The notes under the pieces: model-generated | What the model saw: only the letters and a program-made list of their open reading frames with translations | What the model was told of the DNA's origin: nothing | Database searches by the model: none | In this document: piece after piece, positions 24,648 to 33,348 of the stretch | Layout of the letters: each line of letters opens with the position of its first letter | How positions within the stretch are numbered: the first letter of the stretch is position 1 | Program-made: the position numbers and the translations under genes | Assembly: GCF_002368415.1 (NCBI RefSeq) | Contig: NZ_AP018290.1 | Coordinates: 9,849,717 to 9,913,716 of the forward strand | Source: Calothrix sp. NIES-4105 | GTDB lineage: Bacteria; Cyanobacteriota; Cyanobacteriia; Cyanobacteriales; Nostocaceae | Direction of reading: 5' to 3' | Length of the DNA stretch: 64,000 nt

Positions 24648-24741
24648 AGGAGGCAAATTAAACTCTTGTGGAACAGGCATCCTGCCTGTTCTTCTTAATA
24701 TACTTGCTAATTATCTATAATTCATAATTGAATACAAGTCT

Positions 24742-25494
24742 ATGACTTTTGAAATGATGCCCATCAGCAACAATCAGAGAAAAACAATGACTGCTTGGGC
24801 TGATTATATTATCGAGGAAGCAAAGCAAAAAATGTATAAAGGAGAAAATTATTTAATATGGGATGGAATATATTATTGTAAAGCAGGAGATGCTTGGATT
24901 AATGAAAGCTGGTGGATAGAAACTGCAAAAATACTATTAAATAAATACAATCAAGAATATAAAAGCTGGGGTGTTATCATTCCCTGAGAAATTTTAGCTT
25001 TTTATTTTCCTGAGAAATATCGAGATTTAGCAAGGCAAAAAATAGATGAATGGTACTATAAGTCAGGTCATGACCCAGAATATTGGTGGGATTTAATTGA
25101 ATTAGTTTACCCCAAACATCAAGCTCTTCAAGAATTTATAGAACCACCAGAAAATACTAGAGAATGGTCTATCCTTGCTCGTGTAGGTTGTGAAAAAGCA
25201 AAAAATCACATCCGCGAGTTAATTTTAGAAGAAGTTGAACAAAAAGACATGTTTTGGCTGAATGAGAAACTCATACACTCAGGTAAATCTTTAATTGAAG
25301 AAATTTTATTTAATCATGAAATTCAGCAAATTAAAGAATTGCTGATTGATTGGTCTGCTCAAGAAATTCCACTGGATGAAGACTACTCCCTTAATCAACT
25401 ATCGCTTATCCAATCAGGTATCATAATGCAATGGCAAGAAATCGTCAATATTTTATCAAATAACGAAGTTTATTTAAATAACTTAAGTTGTTAA
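24742..25494 (+). pseudogene. hypothetical protein gene with in-frame TGA
   Basis: A continuous frame of 250 codons is interrupted by one TGA at 24985-24987. The first part (81 codons) ends ...SWGVIIP. After the stop the same frame continues EILAFYFPEKYRDLARQKID and runs open to TAA at 25492-25494, with unchanged composition (rich in Glu, Lys, Trp, Tyr). The stop therefore appears to be a nonsense mutation or a sequencing error. No family is recognised; the protein would be soluble with tryptophan-rich WYYKSGHDPEYWWDL segments. The gene has no GGCGCC. Confidence 0.6.
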
Positions 25495-25517
25495 CCTGCA
25501 GGTGCCAGACAGATACT

Positions 25518-26012
25518 TTAAATTCCGGTAACTGGAGATTGTTTGAAGGCGCCTGTTTGTATATCTACTACCCAAATATTTCCTTCAATATCAGTAATTT
25601 TCACATCCCAATCACAAATAGACATTTCTGACGCTAATTCGGGTAAGCCTTTGGCAAATCGAATTGAACCATCTAAATTGAAAAGTAGCAACTCTGACTC
25701 TGTAAGTACAACAGTAACTTTTTTAGCTGCCTGAATTTGTAAAATGTTTGTCATTAAAGGTAAGCTGACAACAATATGTCCTGTATGTAAATTTAAAGCT
25801 ACTAGTCGCTGGTCAACTCCAACCCAAATTTTTTTATCAGACGATACTACAATAGTGGGTTCAAGCAAATCACTTCTCCAACTGAAACCATAACAGCCCA
25901 ACTTCTCACCTAAATCAATTATTGCAAATCGGCGTGCATTTTCGTGAACAATAATCTGCTTAGATTGTTCAATTTGGGAAAATTGATATTTTTCAATACA
26001 TTGGATTTTCAT
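25518..26012 (-). CDS. hypothetical protein, beta-propeller-like fragment
   Basis: The 164-residue product has repeated beta-strand patterns (KKIWVGVDQRLVALNLHTGHIVV, then NIWVVDIQTGAFKQSP) like two or three blades of a PQQ/WD-type propeller, but too few for a closed ring. It has no signal peptide. A 34-codon remnant of a related gene lies at 21265-21369, so the family has been duplicated locally. Function unknown. The upstream small frame at 26015 ends 2 bp before its start and may be cotranscribed. Confidence 0.6.
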   Translation of the reverse strand: MKIQCIEKYQFSQIEQSKQIIVHENARRFAIIDLGEKLGCYGFSWRSDLLEPTIVVSSDKKIWVGVDQRLVALNLHTGHIVVSLPLMTNILQIQAAKKVTVVLTESELLLFNLDGSIRFAKGLPELASEMSICDWDVKITDIEGNIWVVDIQTGAFKQSPVTGI

Positions 26013-26014
26013 TG

Positions 26015-26215
26015 CTACTCTTGGTTAGATATTTTAGGGATTATAGTAGTAACTTCTGGAATATTCAGTAAATTTCCACTCTTGTAGAAGTATGCAATTT
26101 CAATCACTCCTTTTACTTCATTGCTCGAAACTTCAACTTGTTTAATTATTGTAGTGCCGTATTCGTTAGTTTTGCGTTTGACGGAGAATGTCTTAGTCCC
26201 AAAAAAACCCTGCAC
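26015..26215 (-). CDS. hypothetical protein, probably a gene remnant
   Basis: This is a 66-codon frame two bases upstream of the next gene on the minus strand. The first 10 codons lie inside a duplicated stretch of the photolyase-N-like gene (see 26181-26253), so the original start of this gene has probably been replaced. The rest (TTIIKQVEVSSNEVKGVIEI) reads like ordinary beta-rich protein. No family recognised. Confidence 0.35.
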   Translation of the reverse strand: MQGFFGTKTFSVKRKTNEYGTTIIKQVEVSSNEVKGVIEIAYFYKSGNLLNIPEVTTIIPKISNQE

Positions 26216-26253
26216 TTGAAGAATACCCAGACGCCCCTGCTATCTGGGTATGG
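26181..26253 (+). pseudogene. duplicated fragment of the photolyase-N-like gene at 27498
   Basis: These 73 bases copy 27523-27594 of the downstream gene with only a few changes. One is an expanded run of seven A residues that breaks the frame; another changes GGCGCC to GACGCC. Only codons 9-32 of the source gene are covered. It is a dead fragment left by a local duplication. Confidence 0.75.
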
Positions 26254-26295
26254 ATAGTTTTGGGTGTTTTTTATTTGGAAGTCCCTTATTGTCAA

Positions 26296-26745
26296 TCAAA
26301 TTAAACGCCATTCACGAGCATCTATAAACTGTGACAAATGGCCTACATTTGTAGTTGCAATTATTACTTCGTGTCCTAAATCTTCTACTAATATTGCCTG
26401 TGCTGCTAAAATCACATCACCATCAAGCTCTTTTGGGTCTGCGGTTGGCTTTCCAGAACGTCGTGACTCTGCCCACAATTCAGCAGCTTTAAGCATTGTT
26501 TCTGTGGTAATAGTCAAATATGGAATCAGTGTTTTAAGTAAGTCGAGTTGTCTGACCCCAGCTAATTTTCCTGCACGAAGTAATTCACGTCGCACCTCGT
26601 AGTCGGTAATTTCAGGCAAAATCACTTCGTAGTTTTTTGATGCTAGACTGGTAAACCACAGCCTACATTCTTCACATAAGGGTGTTGCTTTGGGATTAGT
26701 TAACATTCCCAAAGGTCCAGAATCTAATAAAACAAACCTGCTCAT
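26296..26745 (-). CDS. PIN-domain nuclease (VapC-like toxin)
   Basis: The 149-residue protein has a PIN fold: FVLLDSGPLGML with the first catalytic Asp at about residue 8, EITDYEVRREL (Glu), then DPKELDGDVILAAQAI with the later acidic residues, and IATTNVGHLSQF (near C-terminal Asn/Asp position). PIN toxins are Mg-dependent RNases, often of tRNA. Its partner is probably the 120-aa protein encoded 11 bp upstream. The arrangement antitoxin-then-PIN is common in cyanobacteria. Confidence 0.8.
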   Translation of the reverse strand: MSRFVLLDSGPLGMLTNPKATPLCEECRLWFTSLASKNYEVILPEITDYEVRRELLRAGKLAGVRQLDLLKTLIPYLTITTETMLKAAELWAESRRSGKPTADPKELDGDVILAAQAILVEDLGHEVIIATTNVGHLSQFIDAREWRLI

Positions 26746-26756
26746 ACAAGACTCAG

Positions 26757-27119
26757 TTAGGTAGAAATGCTGTTGTCATTCACACCTAAAGCTTGACTTA
26801 GAATTGCCCAGGTTTCTTTTTGCTCTTGTTCATCTCCTTTTGAAGCCCATGTTTCTAGAAGTTGGGAAAGCGCTTGCTGTCGTGCTGCTTTGACTACTGG
26901 GTCTAGATTTGTTAATTGACTTATCACTTCTGAAGTGGTATTTGCTGATGGTGTTTTATTTATTACACTTTCACGAAATAAACGAATAATTTGCAGTAAG
27001 TTTGACCAGTGTTCTTGAGGTATTTTTTCTATTTCTAGCACTATCGATGCAAGAGAGTCTTGAGACGGTTCAGTCCAGTTACTTTGTAATAATTCTTTCT
27101 CTTTTACTTGTTCAGCCAT
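26757..27119 (-). CDS. putative antitoxin partner of the PIN-domain protein
   Basis: This is a 120-residue acidic, mostly helical protein. An N-terminal part includes EIEKIPQEHWSNLLQIIRLFRES, and a C-terminal helix (QQALSQLLETWASKGDEQEQKETW) is typical of proteins that wrap a toxin. No known DNA-binding motif is evident. It is called antitoxin from its position, 11 bp upstream of the PIN gene on the same strand. Confidence 0.6.
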   Translation of the reverse strand: MAEQVKEKELLQSNWTEPSQDSLASIVLEIEKIPQEHWSNLLQIIRLFRESVINKTPSANTTSEVISQLTNLDPVVKAARQQALSQLLETWASKGDEQEQKETWAILSQALGVNDNSIST

Positions 27120-27497
27120 ATTTATTAAATGTACTTTATTTTATACTACTTTAGCAGGTTTTGTTTAAGAGCGACACATCCGGCAGTGCCTAACTTTTCC
27201 GCATGTTTTTAATATCTCTCCCCCAACCCCTGTCCTATAGGTATTAAGCATATGTACTATAAATTCTTTTGTAGGGAACTCTATTGGGGGTTTATATTTT
27301 TCATATGACGTGAAAAGTCAGGGATGCTGTCTTCCTCAAATCTGATAAAAATGTTATTCGTACCAGGTTGAATGAGGTACATGTTCAACTCGTAAATACA
27401 CAGCATTTAACACGCTCAAAGCTTGGCGCCGTTGAAGTTTATTTTCGCCAAGCTTAAAATTCAATAACACCCTGGTAGCAATTACTCAACCAACCTC
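27120..27497. other. intergenic region, promoters of divergent genes
   Basis: No gene is seen in 378 bp. It contains a 10-bp inverted repeat AAGCTTGGCG / CGCCAAGCTT (27419-27428 and 27446-27455) about 43 bp before the photolyase-N-like gene, and a short GTACC...GGTAC type dyad near 27360. Either could be regulatory. Confidence 0.4.
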
Positions 27498-27914
27498 ATG
27501 GCAAAACCAATAATCTGGGTAAACGGAGACTGTCTTAGTCCCAAAAGCCCTGCACTTGAAGAATACCCAGGCGCCCCTGCTATCTGGGTATGGGATGATG
27601 CTTTGCTTGATGAATGGCAAATTAGCCTCAAGCGTATTACGTTTATTTACGAATGCTTGCTGGAATTACCCGTTACTATTCGACGTGGTGATGTAGCTTC
27701 CGAAGTTTTAGCGTTTGCCAAAGAAAACAATGCGACTCAAGTTGTCACTACAAATAGTCCCAGTCCTAGGTTCAACAAGATTTGCGATGAAATTGAAAAA
27801 AGTCTTGAACTAGAAGTGTTTGAGGTAGACCCCTTCTTTGAATACGACGGTTACATTGACCTCAAGCGCTTCTCACGTTACTGGAAAGTTGCCGAAAAAT
27901 ACGTGTTTGATTAA
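27498..27914 (+). CDS. photolyase N-terminal (alpha/beta) domain-like protein
   Basis: The 138-residue protein resembles the N-terminal Rossmann-like domain of DNA photolyases. It opens PIIWVNGDCLSPKSPAL (compare the 'WFRRDLR' strand region of photolyases), has GAPAIWVWDDALLDEWQIS and ITFIYECLLELPVTIRRGD, and continues with VLAFAKENNATQVVTT. It stops where the linker to the FAD domain would begin. The stand-alone FAD domain encoded at 23796-24647 could be its partner, giving a split photolyase-like pair, but this is inference. A 73-bp fragment of this gene is duplicated at 26181. Confidence 0.7.
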   Translation: MAKPIIWVNGDCLSPKSPALEEYPGAPAIWVWDDALLDEWQISLKRITFIYECLLELPVTIRRGDVASEVLAFAKENNATQVVTTNSPSPRFNKICDEIEKSLELEVFEVDPFFEYDGYIDLKRFSRYWKVAEKYVFD

Positions 27915-27960
27915 TTGACTATTTCCATACATGTAAGTCATGGGACTACATGACTAGACA

Positions 27961-27998
27961 AAACTAATGCTGTTAGTTTAAACTAATAGTGTTAGTTT
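27961..27998. promoter_or_regulatory. twin abutting TetR operators
   Basis: Two 19-bp palindromes stand end to end: AAACTAATGCTGTTAGTTT (27961-27979) and AAACTAATAGTGTTAGTTT (27980-27998). Each has 7-bp arms AAACTAA/TTAGTTT around a 5-bp centre. They are 38 bp before a TetR-family gene, a typical autoregulatory site. Confidence 0.8.
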
Positions 27999-28035
27999 TT
28001 TAATCTAAAACTCATGTGCGGAGCAAAATTAAAAT

Positions 28036-28629
28036 ATGCCTCGTCCGAAAGGGCAAACGCTGACGCAGAAGGATATTGTCGAAGCTGCAATTGCCTGCTT
28101 GCACAAAGAAGGTGAATCAGCTTTGGGTATAAACCGAGTTGCTAGGGAACTAGGAATTCAGCCTCCATCGATATATAACCATTTTGCGTCTTTTGAAGAA
28201 TTGCGGCGCGCTGTAGTGCTGGAAGGTTGGCGCCGATTTCTTGATGTGTACTTTAAAAACACTGAGGGTATTGAGGATAGGAACTCATTGTTAAAGACTG
28301 CTGCTTATACCTACAGAAATTGCGCGCGTGAAAGTTCTGCACTATATATAGTTGTCACAAATTATCCATTAGAGTTGGAAGACCCGGAGTTTATACCGAT
28401 TATTCAAAGGCTACTGGCATTTTACGATAAAGTGCTGGGGAAATTTAGCTTGAGTCAAAATGAAATAATTCATGCCGCGCGGATGTTTAATACAATGCTG
28501 CACGGGTTTGTGCTTGCGGATAAAGCGGGTTTATTTTTATTTCCAGAGTCGGTTGACGATAGTTTTGATTGGATGGTCGAAACTTTGATTTATGCAATAG
28601 AACGTAGGGGTGGGTTAAATGATACTTAA
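28036..28629 (+). CDS. TetR-family transcriptional regulator
   Basis: The protein (197 aa) has an N-terminal helix-turn-helix (LTQKDIVEAAIACLHKEG, then LGINRVARELGIQPPSIYNHF). Its C-terminal domain resembles the TetR subfamily with a 'MFNTMLHGFVLADKAGLF' helix. It should bind the two AAACTAA-N5-TTAGTTT palindromes directly upstream and repress itself and probably the Rieske oxygenase gene that follows on the same strand 167 bp downstream. The ligand is unknown. Confidence 0.85.
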   Translation: MPRPKGQTLTQKDIVEAAIACLHKEGESALGINRVARELGIQPPSIYNHFASFEELRRAVVLEGWRRFLDVYFKNTEGIEDRNSLLKTAAYTYRNCARESSALYIVVTNYPLELEDPEFIPIIQRLLAFYDKVLGKFSLSQNEIIHAARMFNTMLHGFVLADKAGLFLFPESVDDSFDWMVETLIYAIERRGGLNDT

Positions 28630-28656
28630 TAAAACGCGCGTGATATCTTATCTGTT

Positions 28657-28724
28657 GCGACGGGGCGGGTTTACGATGATTTTTAATTCAGCGACGGGGC
28701 GGGTTTACGATGATTTTTAATTCA
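28657..28724. repeat. 34-bp direct repeat, two tandem copies
   Basis: A 34-bp unit starting GCGACGGGGCGGGTTTACGA occurs twice in tandem. An inverted relative (AACCCGCCCCTACG) follows at 28741. The same GGGCGGGTT motif also occurs at 20437 and, inverted, at 20473. Heptamer-like TCTAAAA repeats run from 28764 to the next gene. Confidence 0.7.
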
Positions 28725-28796
28725 GTTTAGGGTATTTGTTAACCCGCCCCTACGATATCCATTATCTAAAATTTAAAATCTAAAATCTAAAATCAT

Positions 28797-29762
28797 ATGT
28801 GGAATTTACCCGGCGCCCCTTGGTTAATTGCTCACAAATCTATGCTGCCTGTAAATAAGCCAAAGTTATTTACAATTTGTGGACAAGATTATGTTTTGTG
28901 GAAAAATGAGAAAGGCGAAATTTCGGCATTAGATAATATTTGCCCGCATCTTGGCGCCAAGCTTTCGGATGGTTGGATATGTAATAAGACTAATACTATA
29001 GCATGTCCTTATCATGGTGTAGAGTTTGACGGTGAAGGAAGGGCAATTTTAGGCTCGGAAAAAATATCTAAACCGCTTGCGAAAAAATTAGACATAATTG
29101 TTCAGGGTAACTGGGTTTGGACGTATGCGAATACTGAACCGCGAATTCCAATTCCTAATGCAATGGAAGAAATTGAAAATGAATATTTCTTTGCTGGTGT
29201 ATCTGGTGATTTTACTATTCAGGCGCCGTTACTTTATGCACTAGAAGTCAATCACGATTACAATCATGCTAAAGCAACCCATCGTGATTTATTCAAGTTT
29301 AAAGATATTCAAATCGATTCGTTTGATCACAAAGATTACTTTTCTGTAGTTCATTTGCACCAAATACGGGAAGATAACACATTTGCTGAATACATTCAAA
29401 ACCCATTGCTGTTATCTTATCCAAAATCGATTAAGGCAGTTGCTAAAAGTTATTTTCCTTCAATTGTGGCATTTTATTCAGATACCCCACTTGGCAGTAT
29501 ATGCGATGTTTTTGTGATTTATCCAGAAGCCGAAAACAAAACTCGTACATTTATGCTTATTTACCGCTCCAGGTCGCTTGGTATTCTCAACTCAATAACA
29601 GACAAGTTGCTAATTCAAGCTGGAGATGATGTTTTACACCAAGATGCCCATGTAATTGAGAATCTTTATCCTAGATTTGAGCCTAAAATGCGGTTGCCAA
29701 ATGAGCAGCCTTGGAACTGGGTTAGAAAATTATATTTTGATTCCCCCAACCCCCCTTATTAA
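28797..29762 (+). CDS. Rieske non-heme iron oxygenase
   Basis: The N-terminal Rieske domain binds a 2Fe-2S cluster through CPHLGAKL (about residues 49-56) and CPYHGVEF (about 69-76). The catalytic domain has a 2-His-1-carboxylate iron site: ALEVNHDYNHAKATHRD supplies the histidines and GDDVLHQDAHVIENL the acidic ligand. Proteins of this shape hydroxylate or demethylate aromatic or tetrapyrrole compounds with a separate reductase. The last residues (SPNPPY) are encoded by a dispersed C-rich repeat, so the natural C-terminus may have been altered. A TetR gene with operators stands upstream and probably controls it. Confidence 0.85.
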   Translation: MWNLPGAPWLIAHKSMLPVNKPKLFTICGQDYVLWKNEKGEISALDNICPHLGAKLSDGWICNKTNTIACPYHGVEFDGEGRAILGSEKISKPLAKKLDIIVQGNWVWTYANTEPRIPIPNAMEEIENEYFFAGVSGDFTIQAPLLYALEVNHDYNHAKATHRDLFKFKDIQIDSFDHKDYFSVVHLHQIREDNTFAEYIQNPLLLSYPKSIKAVAKSYFPSIVAFYSDTPLGSICDVFVIYPEAENKTRTFMLIYRSRSLGILNSITDKLLIQAGDDVLHQDAHVIENLYPRFEPKMRLPNEQPWNWVRKLYFDSPNPPY

Positions 29763-30061
29763 GGCTAGTATTATATGTCATTAATTTTGGCAGGTTAATC
29801 TCTTAAAAATTCTTCCTTTGTGCCCTTTGTGTCTTTGTGGTTCATTCCTCCTACCTTCCAAAACTTATGACACAGACTACTAGGAGGGATTCTACTGATA
29901 TAAATATTAAAAATAATTATTTTCTACGTAAAAATACTACTTTTAAAAAATGATAATTTATACATATTTATTTCCTGATGTAAAAAATAAACTCTGTAAC
30001 GGTTAAATAGGTGCGGCGCCGTTCTACCTTTGAAATATATAGCGATTGACAGGGTAAGAAA
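29763..30061. other. intergenic region with dispersed repeat
   Basis: No gene is seen. The first 90 bp carry the 'cctttgtgccctttgtgtctttgtggttcat' type repeat in the inverted orientation relative to 9545. The remainder is AT-rich with one GGCGCC about 50 bp before the next start. Confidence 0.5.
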
Positions 30062-30946
30062 ATGAATACAGCAAACTTATTAGATGATATTTCATTAATT
30101 AAAGAGTATATTGAGGGTAAAAACAAGTTAGGTTTTAACCATAACTTGCGTATCGAACCTATTGGACAAACAATTCAGTTACTTAATAAAAAAGGTATTT
30201 TGCTGGCATCTGTAAATGTAGCAAGTCAATTTAAAGTTATTTTAGTGCGCCAAAATTCTAATTATTGGGAACTGATTAATAAAATTCTCTTAGAAAATAG
30301 TTTGATGCCGACAGGAAAACTGGTGAATGAATTAATGCGTTATGAATATCACCCAATTCCAAGAGGTTATAAGATTAACTATGCTGAAGCTAACGAACTA
30401 TGGCTGTACTGGCAGCGTAACACTAGTCAAGACACTGAAGGTACAAAACGCTTGAATTTACTTGTTTTCAACCCTCAAGGTTGGCAACCTATTAAAGATA
30501 TTGGACTGAGTAACGAAACTGTTTTTATCAAAACTTACGGCTCAGATGTAGTAGTTCACAATTGCTCTCGAATTGCTTGGCTGGCGCCAACCCGCGATAT
30601 TGACACTTTAAATTCACAGAATTTCGATTTTGGAGAGCTTGCTGCTCAACAAAATTTGCCAGCTATTCTAGAGGACAGCAATAGTGAAAACTTGGAGATT
30701 GTTGTCCAAAATATGTTATGGAGTGGAGCTACAGTTAATAAAGAAACTGAACAAATACAACAACCTCATATGAGTGCAAGTACTCATAGCAGTTCAAATA
30801 CAGGCAGCGTTCTGAATATTTACCAAGGAAGACTCTACATCCAAACCATTGAAGGTGAAATTGTAGTAGAAGGTTCAGATTTAGCATTTTGGTTTAGTCC
30901 TCCCGAAGGTCAAGATATTAAACCTCAACCTGTGAAAGTTAAATAA
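30062..30946 (+). CDS. hypothetical protein, 294 aa
   Basis: This is a soluble protein with no signal peptide. The first 200 residues mix helices and strands (IRIEPIGQTIQLLNKKGILL-type strands and a central WLYWQRN segment). A polar linker rich in Ser, Thr and Gln (about 225-255) is followed by a small beta-rich domain (VLNIYQGRLYIQTIEGEIVV). I do not recognise the family; nothing in it suggests catalysis. It is preceded by AT-rich DNA and followed by a weak hairpin. Confidence 0.6.
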   Translation: MNTANLLDDISLIKEYIEGKNKLGFNHNLRIEPIGQTIQLLNKKGILLASVNVASQFKVILVRQNSNYWELINKILLENSLMPTGKLVNELMRYEYHPIPRGYKINYAEANELWLYWQRNTSQDTEGTKRLNLLVFNPQGWQPIKDIGLSNETVFIKTYGSDVVVHNCSRIAWLAPTRDIDTLNSQNFDFGELAAQQNLPAILEDSNSENLEIVVQNMLWSGATVNKETEQIQQPHMSASTHSSSNTGSVLNIYQGRLYIQTIEGEIVVEGSDLAFWFSPPEGQDIKPQPVKVK

Positions 30947-31320
30947 GGTGTAAAAATTTAGGGGTAAAACTTAAGGGGTAAAGGTTTTATTTCACCTTTC
31001 CCCTGTCTCAATATATAGAGAAAATATTTATTAACTATTAATATAATTTTTTACAATTAGTAACTTTTTTTAAGTATTTAAAAATACTTAATTAAAAATA
31101 TTTTCCATAATAATACGTATATAGTTGCGAATGAAAGTAATCGTGTATGTAATATAGATTGCCAGTGATAATAAAGTTATATGAGACACAAATCAAAGAA
31201 GGAGTTCTGTAAGATAAAATACACTTACCCGCGAAAATAGTCGCAATGTACCCAATATGGGGAGCTACCTCAGCGTGGGAAAATCAAACAGAGAAATATT
31301 AGAGAGGAAAACCGTATAGT
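30947..31320. other. intergenic region upstream of dxs
   Basis: A hairpin (AGGGG.AAAGGT at 30974-30985 with ACCTTTCCCCT at 30994-31004) follows the hypothetical gene, but there is no T-run. The remaining 300 bp are very AT-rich and should contain the dxs promoter and leader. A GAGAGGA ribosome binding site precedes the dxs ATG. Confidence 0.5.
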
Positions 31321-33228
31321 ATGCACCTGAGTGATATCACCCATCCTAACCAGTTGCACGGTTTATCGATTCGACAGTTGCAACAAATTGCCCGCCAGAT
31401 TCGTGACAAGCACCTCCAAACAGTTGCGGCAAGTGGTGGACATTTAGGGCCTGGACTGGGTGTTGTTGAGTTAACGCTTGGGCTTTATCAAACACTTGAT
31501 TTAGACTGCGATAAAGTTATCTGGGACGTTGGACATCAAGCATACCCTCATAAGTTGATTACAGGGCGTTATAGCAATTTTGATACGCTGCGGCAAAAAG
31601 ACGGTATCGCGGGTTATCTTAAACGCTGTGAAAATAAATTTGACCATTTTGGCGCCGGACATGCTTCGACTTCTATTTCCGCTGCTTTGGGTATGGCGTT
31701 AGCGCGCGATATCAAAGGCGAAAAGTTCAAAGTTGCTGCTATCATCGGCGATGGCGCTTTGACAGGAGGTATGGCACTCGAAGCTATTAACCATGCTGGA
31801 CACTTGCCAAAAACCAATTTGCTGGTAGTTCTCAACGATAACGAGATGTCTATTTCTCCAAACGTTGGCGCCATTCCCCGCTACCTAAACAAAATGCGTC
31901 TTTCGCCTCCAGTGCAGTTTATCGCTGATAACTTTGAGGAACAGTTCAAAAACTTACCGTTTGTTGGTGAGTCTCTTTCTCCAGAGCTTGGACGCATCAA
32001 AGAAGGAATGAAGCGGTTAGCGGTGCCCAAAGTTGGAGCAGTGTTTGAAGAGCTAGGCTTTACTTATGTGGGACCAGTCGATGGACACAATTTGGAAGAA
32101 TTGATATCAACATTTAATAGCGCACACCAAATTCCTGGGCCTGTGTTAGTTCATGTTGCCACAACTAAGGGTAAAGGTTATGAACTAGCAGAAAAAGACC
32201 AAGTTGGTTATCACGCTCAAACTCCATTTAACCTTAGTACAGGCAAAGCGATTCCTTCGACCAAGCCCAAACCACCTGGTTATAATAAAGTATTTGCTCA
32301 TACCCTTGTTAAGCTTGCTGAACAAAATCCGAAAATTATCGGTATTACTGCAGCAATGGCAACTGGTACGGGTTTAGATAAACTCCAACAAAAACTCCCA
32401 AATCAATATATAGATGTGGGTATTGCCGAACAGCACGCAGTAACTTTGGCGGCAGGACTTGCAACCGAGGGAATACGTCCTGTATGCGCTATTTATTCAA
32501 CTTTCTTGCAACGAGCATACGACCAAATTATTCACGACGTGTGTATCCAAAACCTACCTGTGTTTTTCTGTCTTGACCGGGCAGGAATTGTTGGTTCGGA
32601 TGGTCCCACACATCAAGGGATGTATGATATTGCTTACCTACGCTGTATTCCTAACATCGTAGTTATGGCGCCTAAAGACGAAGCCGAACTACAGCGTATG
32701 GTTGTAACTGGTGTAAATCATATTAGCGGTCCAATTGCAATGCGATTCCCGCGCGGTAGTGGTTACGGCGTACCTTTGATGGAAGAAGGTTGGGAAGCGT
32801 TAGAAATTGGTAAAGGTGAAATCCTTCGTAACGGCGACGACGTATTGCTTGTGGCATACGGTACAATGGTCTACCCAGCCATGCAAACCGCCGAAGTTCT
32901 CTCAGAACACGGTATTCAAGCGACTGTAATTAACGCGCGTTTTGCCAAACCGTTGGATACAGAGTTAATACTACCACTAGCGAAGAAAATCAAACGTGTT
33001 GTAACCCTTGAAGAAGGTTGTATAATGGGTGGTTTTGGTACTGCCGTTGCCGAAGCACTGTTAGACGCGGACATTGTAGTTCCGGTTAAACGTATTGGCG
33101 TTCCCGATATTTTAGTCGAACACGCAGAACCAAACGAATCTAAAGCCGAGCTAGGTTTAACTAGTTCACAAATGGCTGACACTGTTATGCAGGCTTTCTT
33201 CAAGCAAGAACTTTCAGTCGTCGGTTAA
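31321..33228 (+). CDS. dxs: 1-deoxy-D-xylulose-5-phosphate synthase
   Basis: DXS condenses pyruvate and glyceraldehyde 3-phosphate with thiamine diphosphate in the first step of the MEP isoprenoid pathway, feeding carotenoids, phytol and quinones. The 635-residue protein has the full set of features: [27 protein letters not shown], the ThDP/Mg motif [13 protein letters not shown]...[29 protein letters not shown] and [17 protein letters not shown]-like residues. The length is normal. It stands alone, followed by a hairpin repeat. Many GGCGCC sites. Confidence 0.97.
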   Translation: MHLSDITHPNQLHGLSIRQLQQIARQIRDKHLQTVAASGGHLGPGLGVVELTLGLYQTLDLDCDKVIWDVGHQAYPHKLITGRYSNFDTLRQKDGIAGYLKRCENKFDHFGAGHASTSISAALGMALARDIKGEKFKVAAIIGDGALTGGMALEAINHAGHLPKTNLLVVLNDNEMSISPNVGAIPRYLNKMRLSPPVQFIADNFEEQFKNLPFVGESLSPELGRIKEGMKRLAVPKVGAVFEELGFTYVGPVDGHNLEELISTFNSAHQIPGPVLVHVATTKGKGYELAEKDQVGYHAQTPFNLSTGKAIPSTKPKPPGYNKVFAHTLVKLAEQNPKIIGITAAMATGTGLDKLQQKLPNQYIDVGIAEQHAVTLAAGLATEGIRPVCAIYSTFLQRAYDQIIHDVCIQNLPVFFCLDRAGIVGSDGPTHQGMYDIAYLRCIPNIVVMAPKDEAELQRMVVTGVNHISGPIAMRFPRGSGYGVPLMEEGWEALEIGKGEILRNGDDVLLVAYGTMVYPAMQTAEVLSEHGIQATVINARFAKPLDTELILPLAKKIKRVVTLEEGCIMGGFGTAVAEALLDADIVVPVKRIGVPDILVEHAEPNESKAELGLTSSQMADTVMQAFFKQELSVVG

Positions 33229-33231
33229 CAA

Positions 33232-33252
33232 GTAGGGTGGGCACCGCCCACC
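33232..33252. repeat. GGTGGGCACCGCCCACC hairpin repeat
   Basis: This is another copy of the dispersed hairpin, 4 bp after the dxs stop codon. It may act as a terminator. Confidence 0.55.
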
Positions 33253-33348
33253 ATAAACTTCAATATCATGTAAATTTAAATCACGCATGTGGTATCGCCT
33301 ACCCGTGACAAATTAATATTTTGATGCGTAAAGCCCAAATTTTTAACC

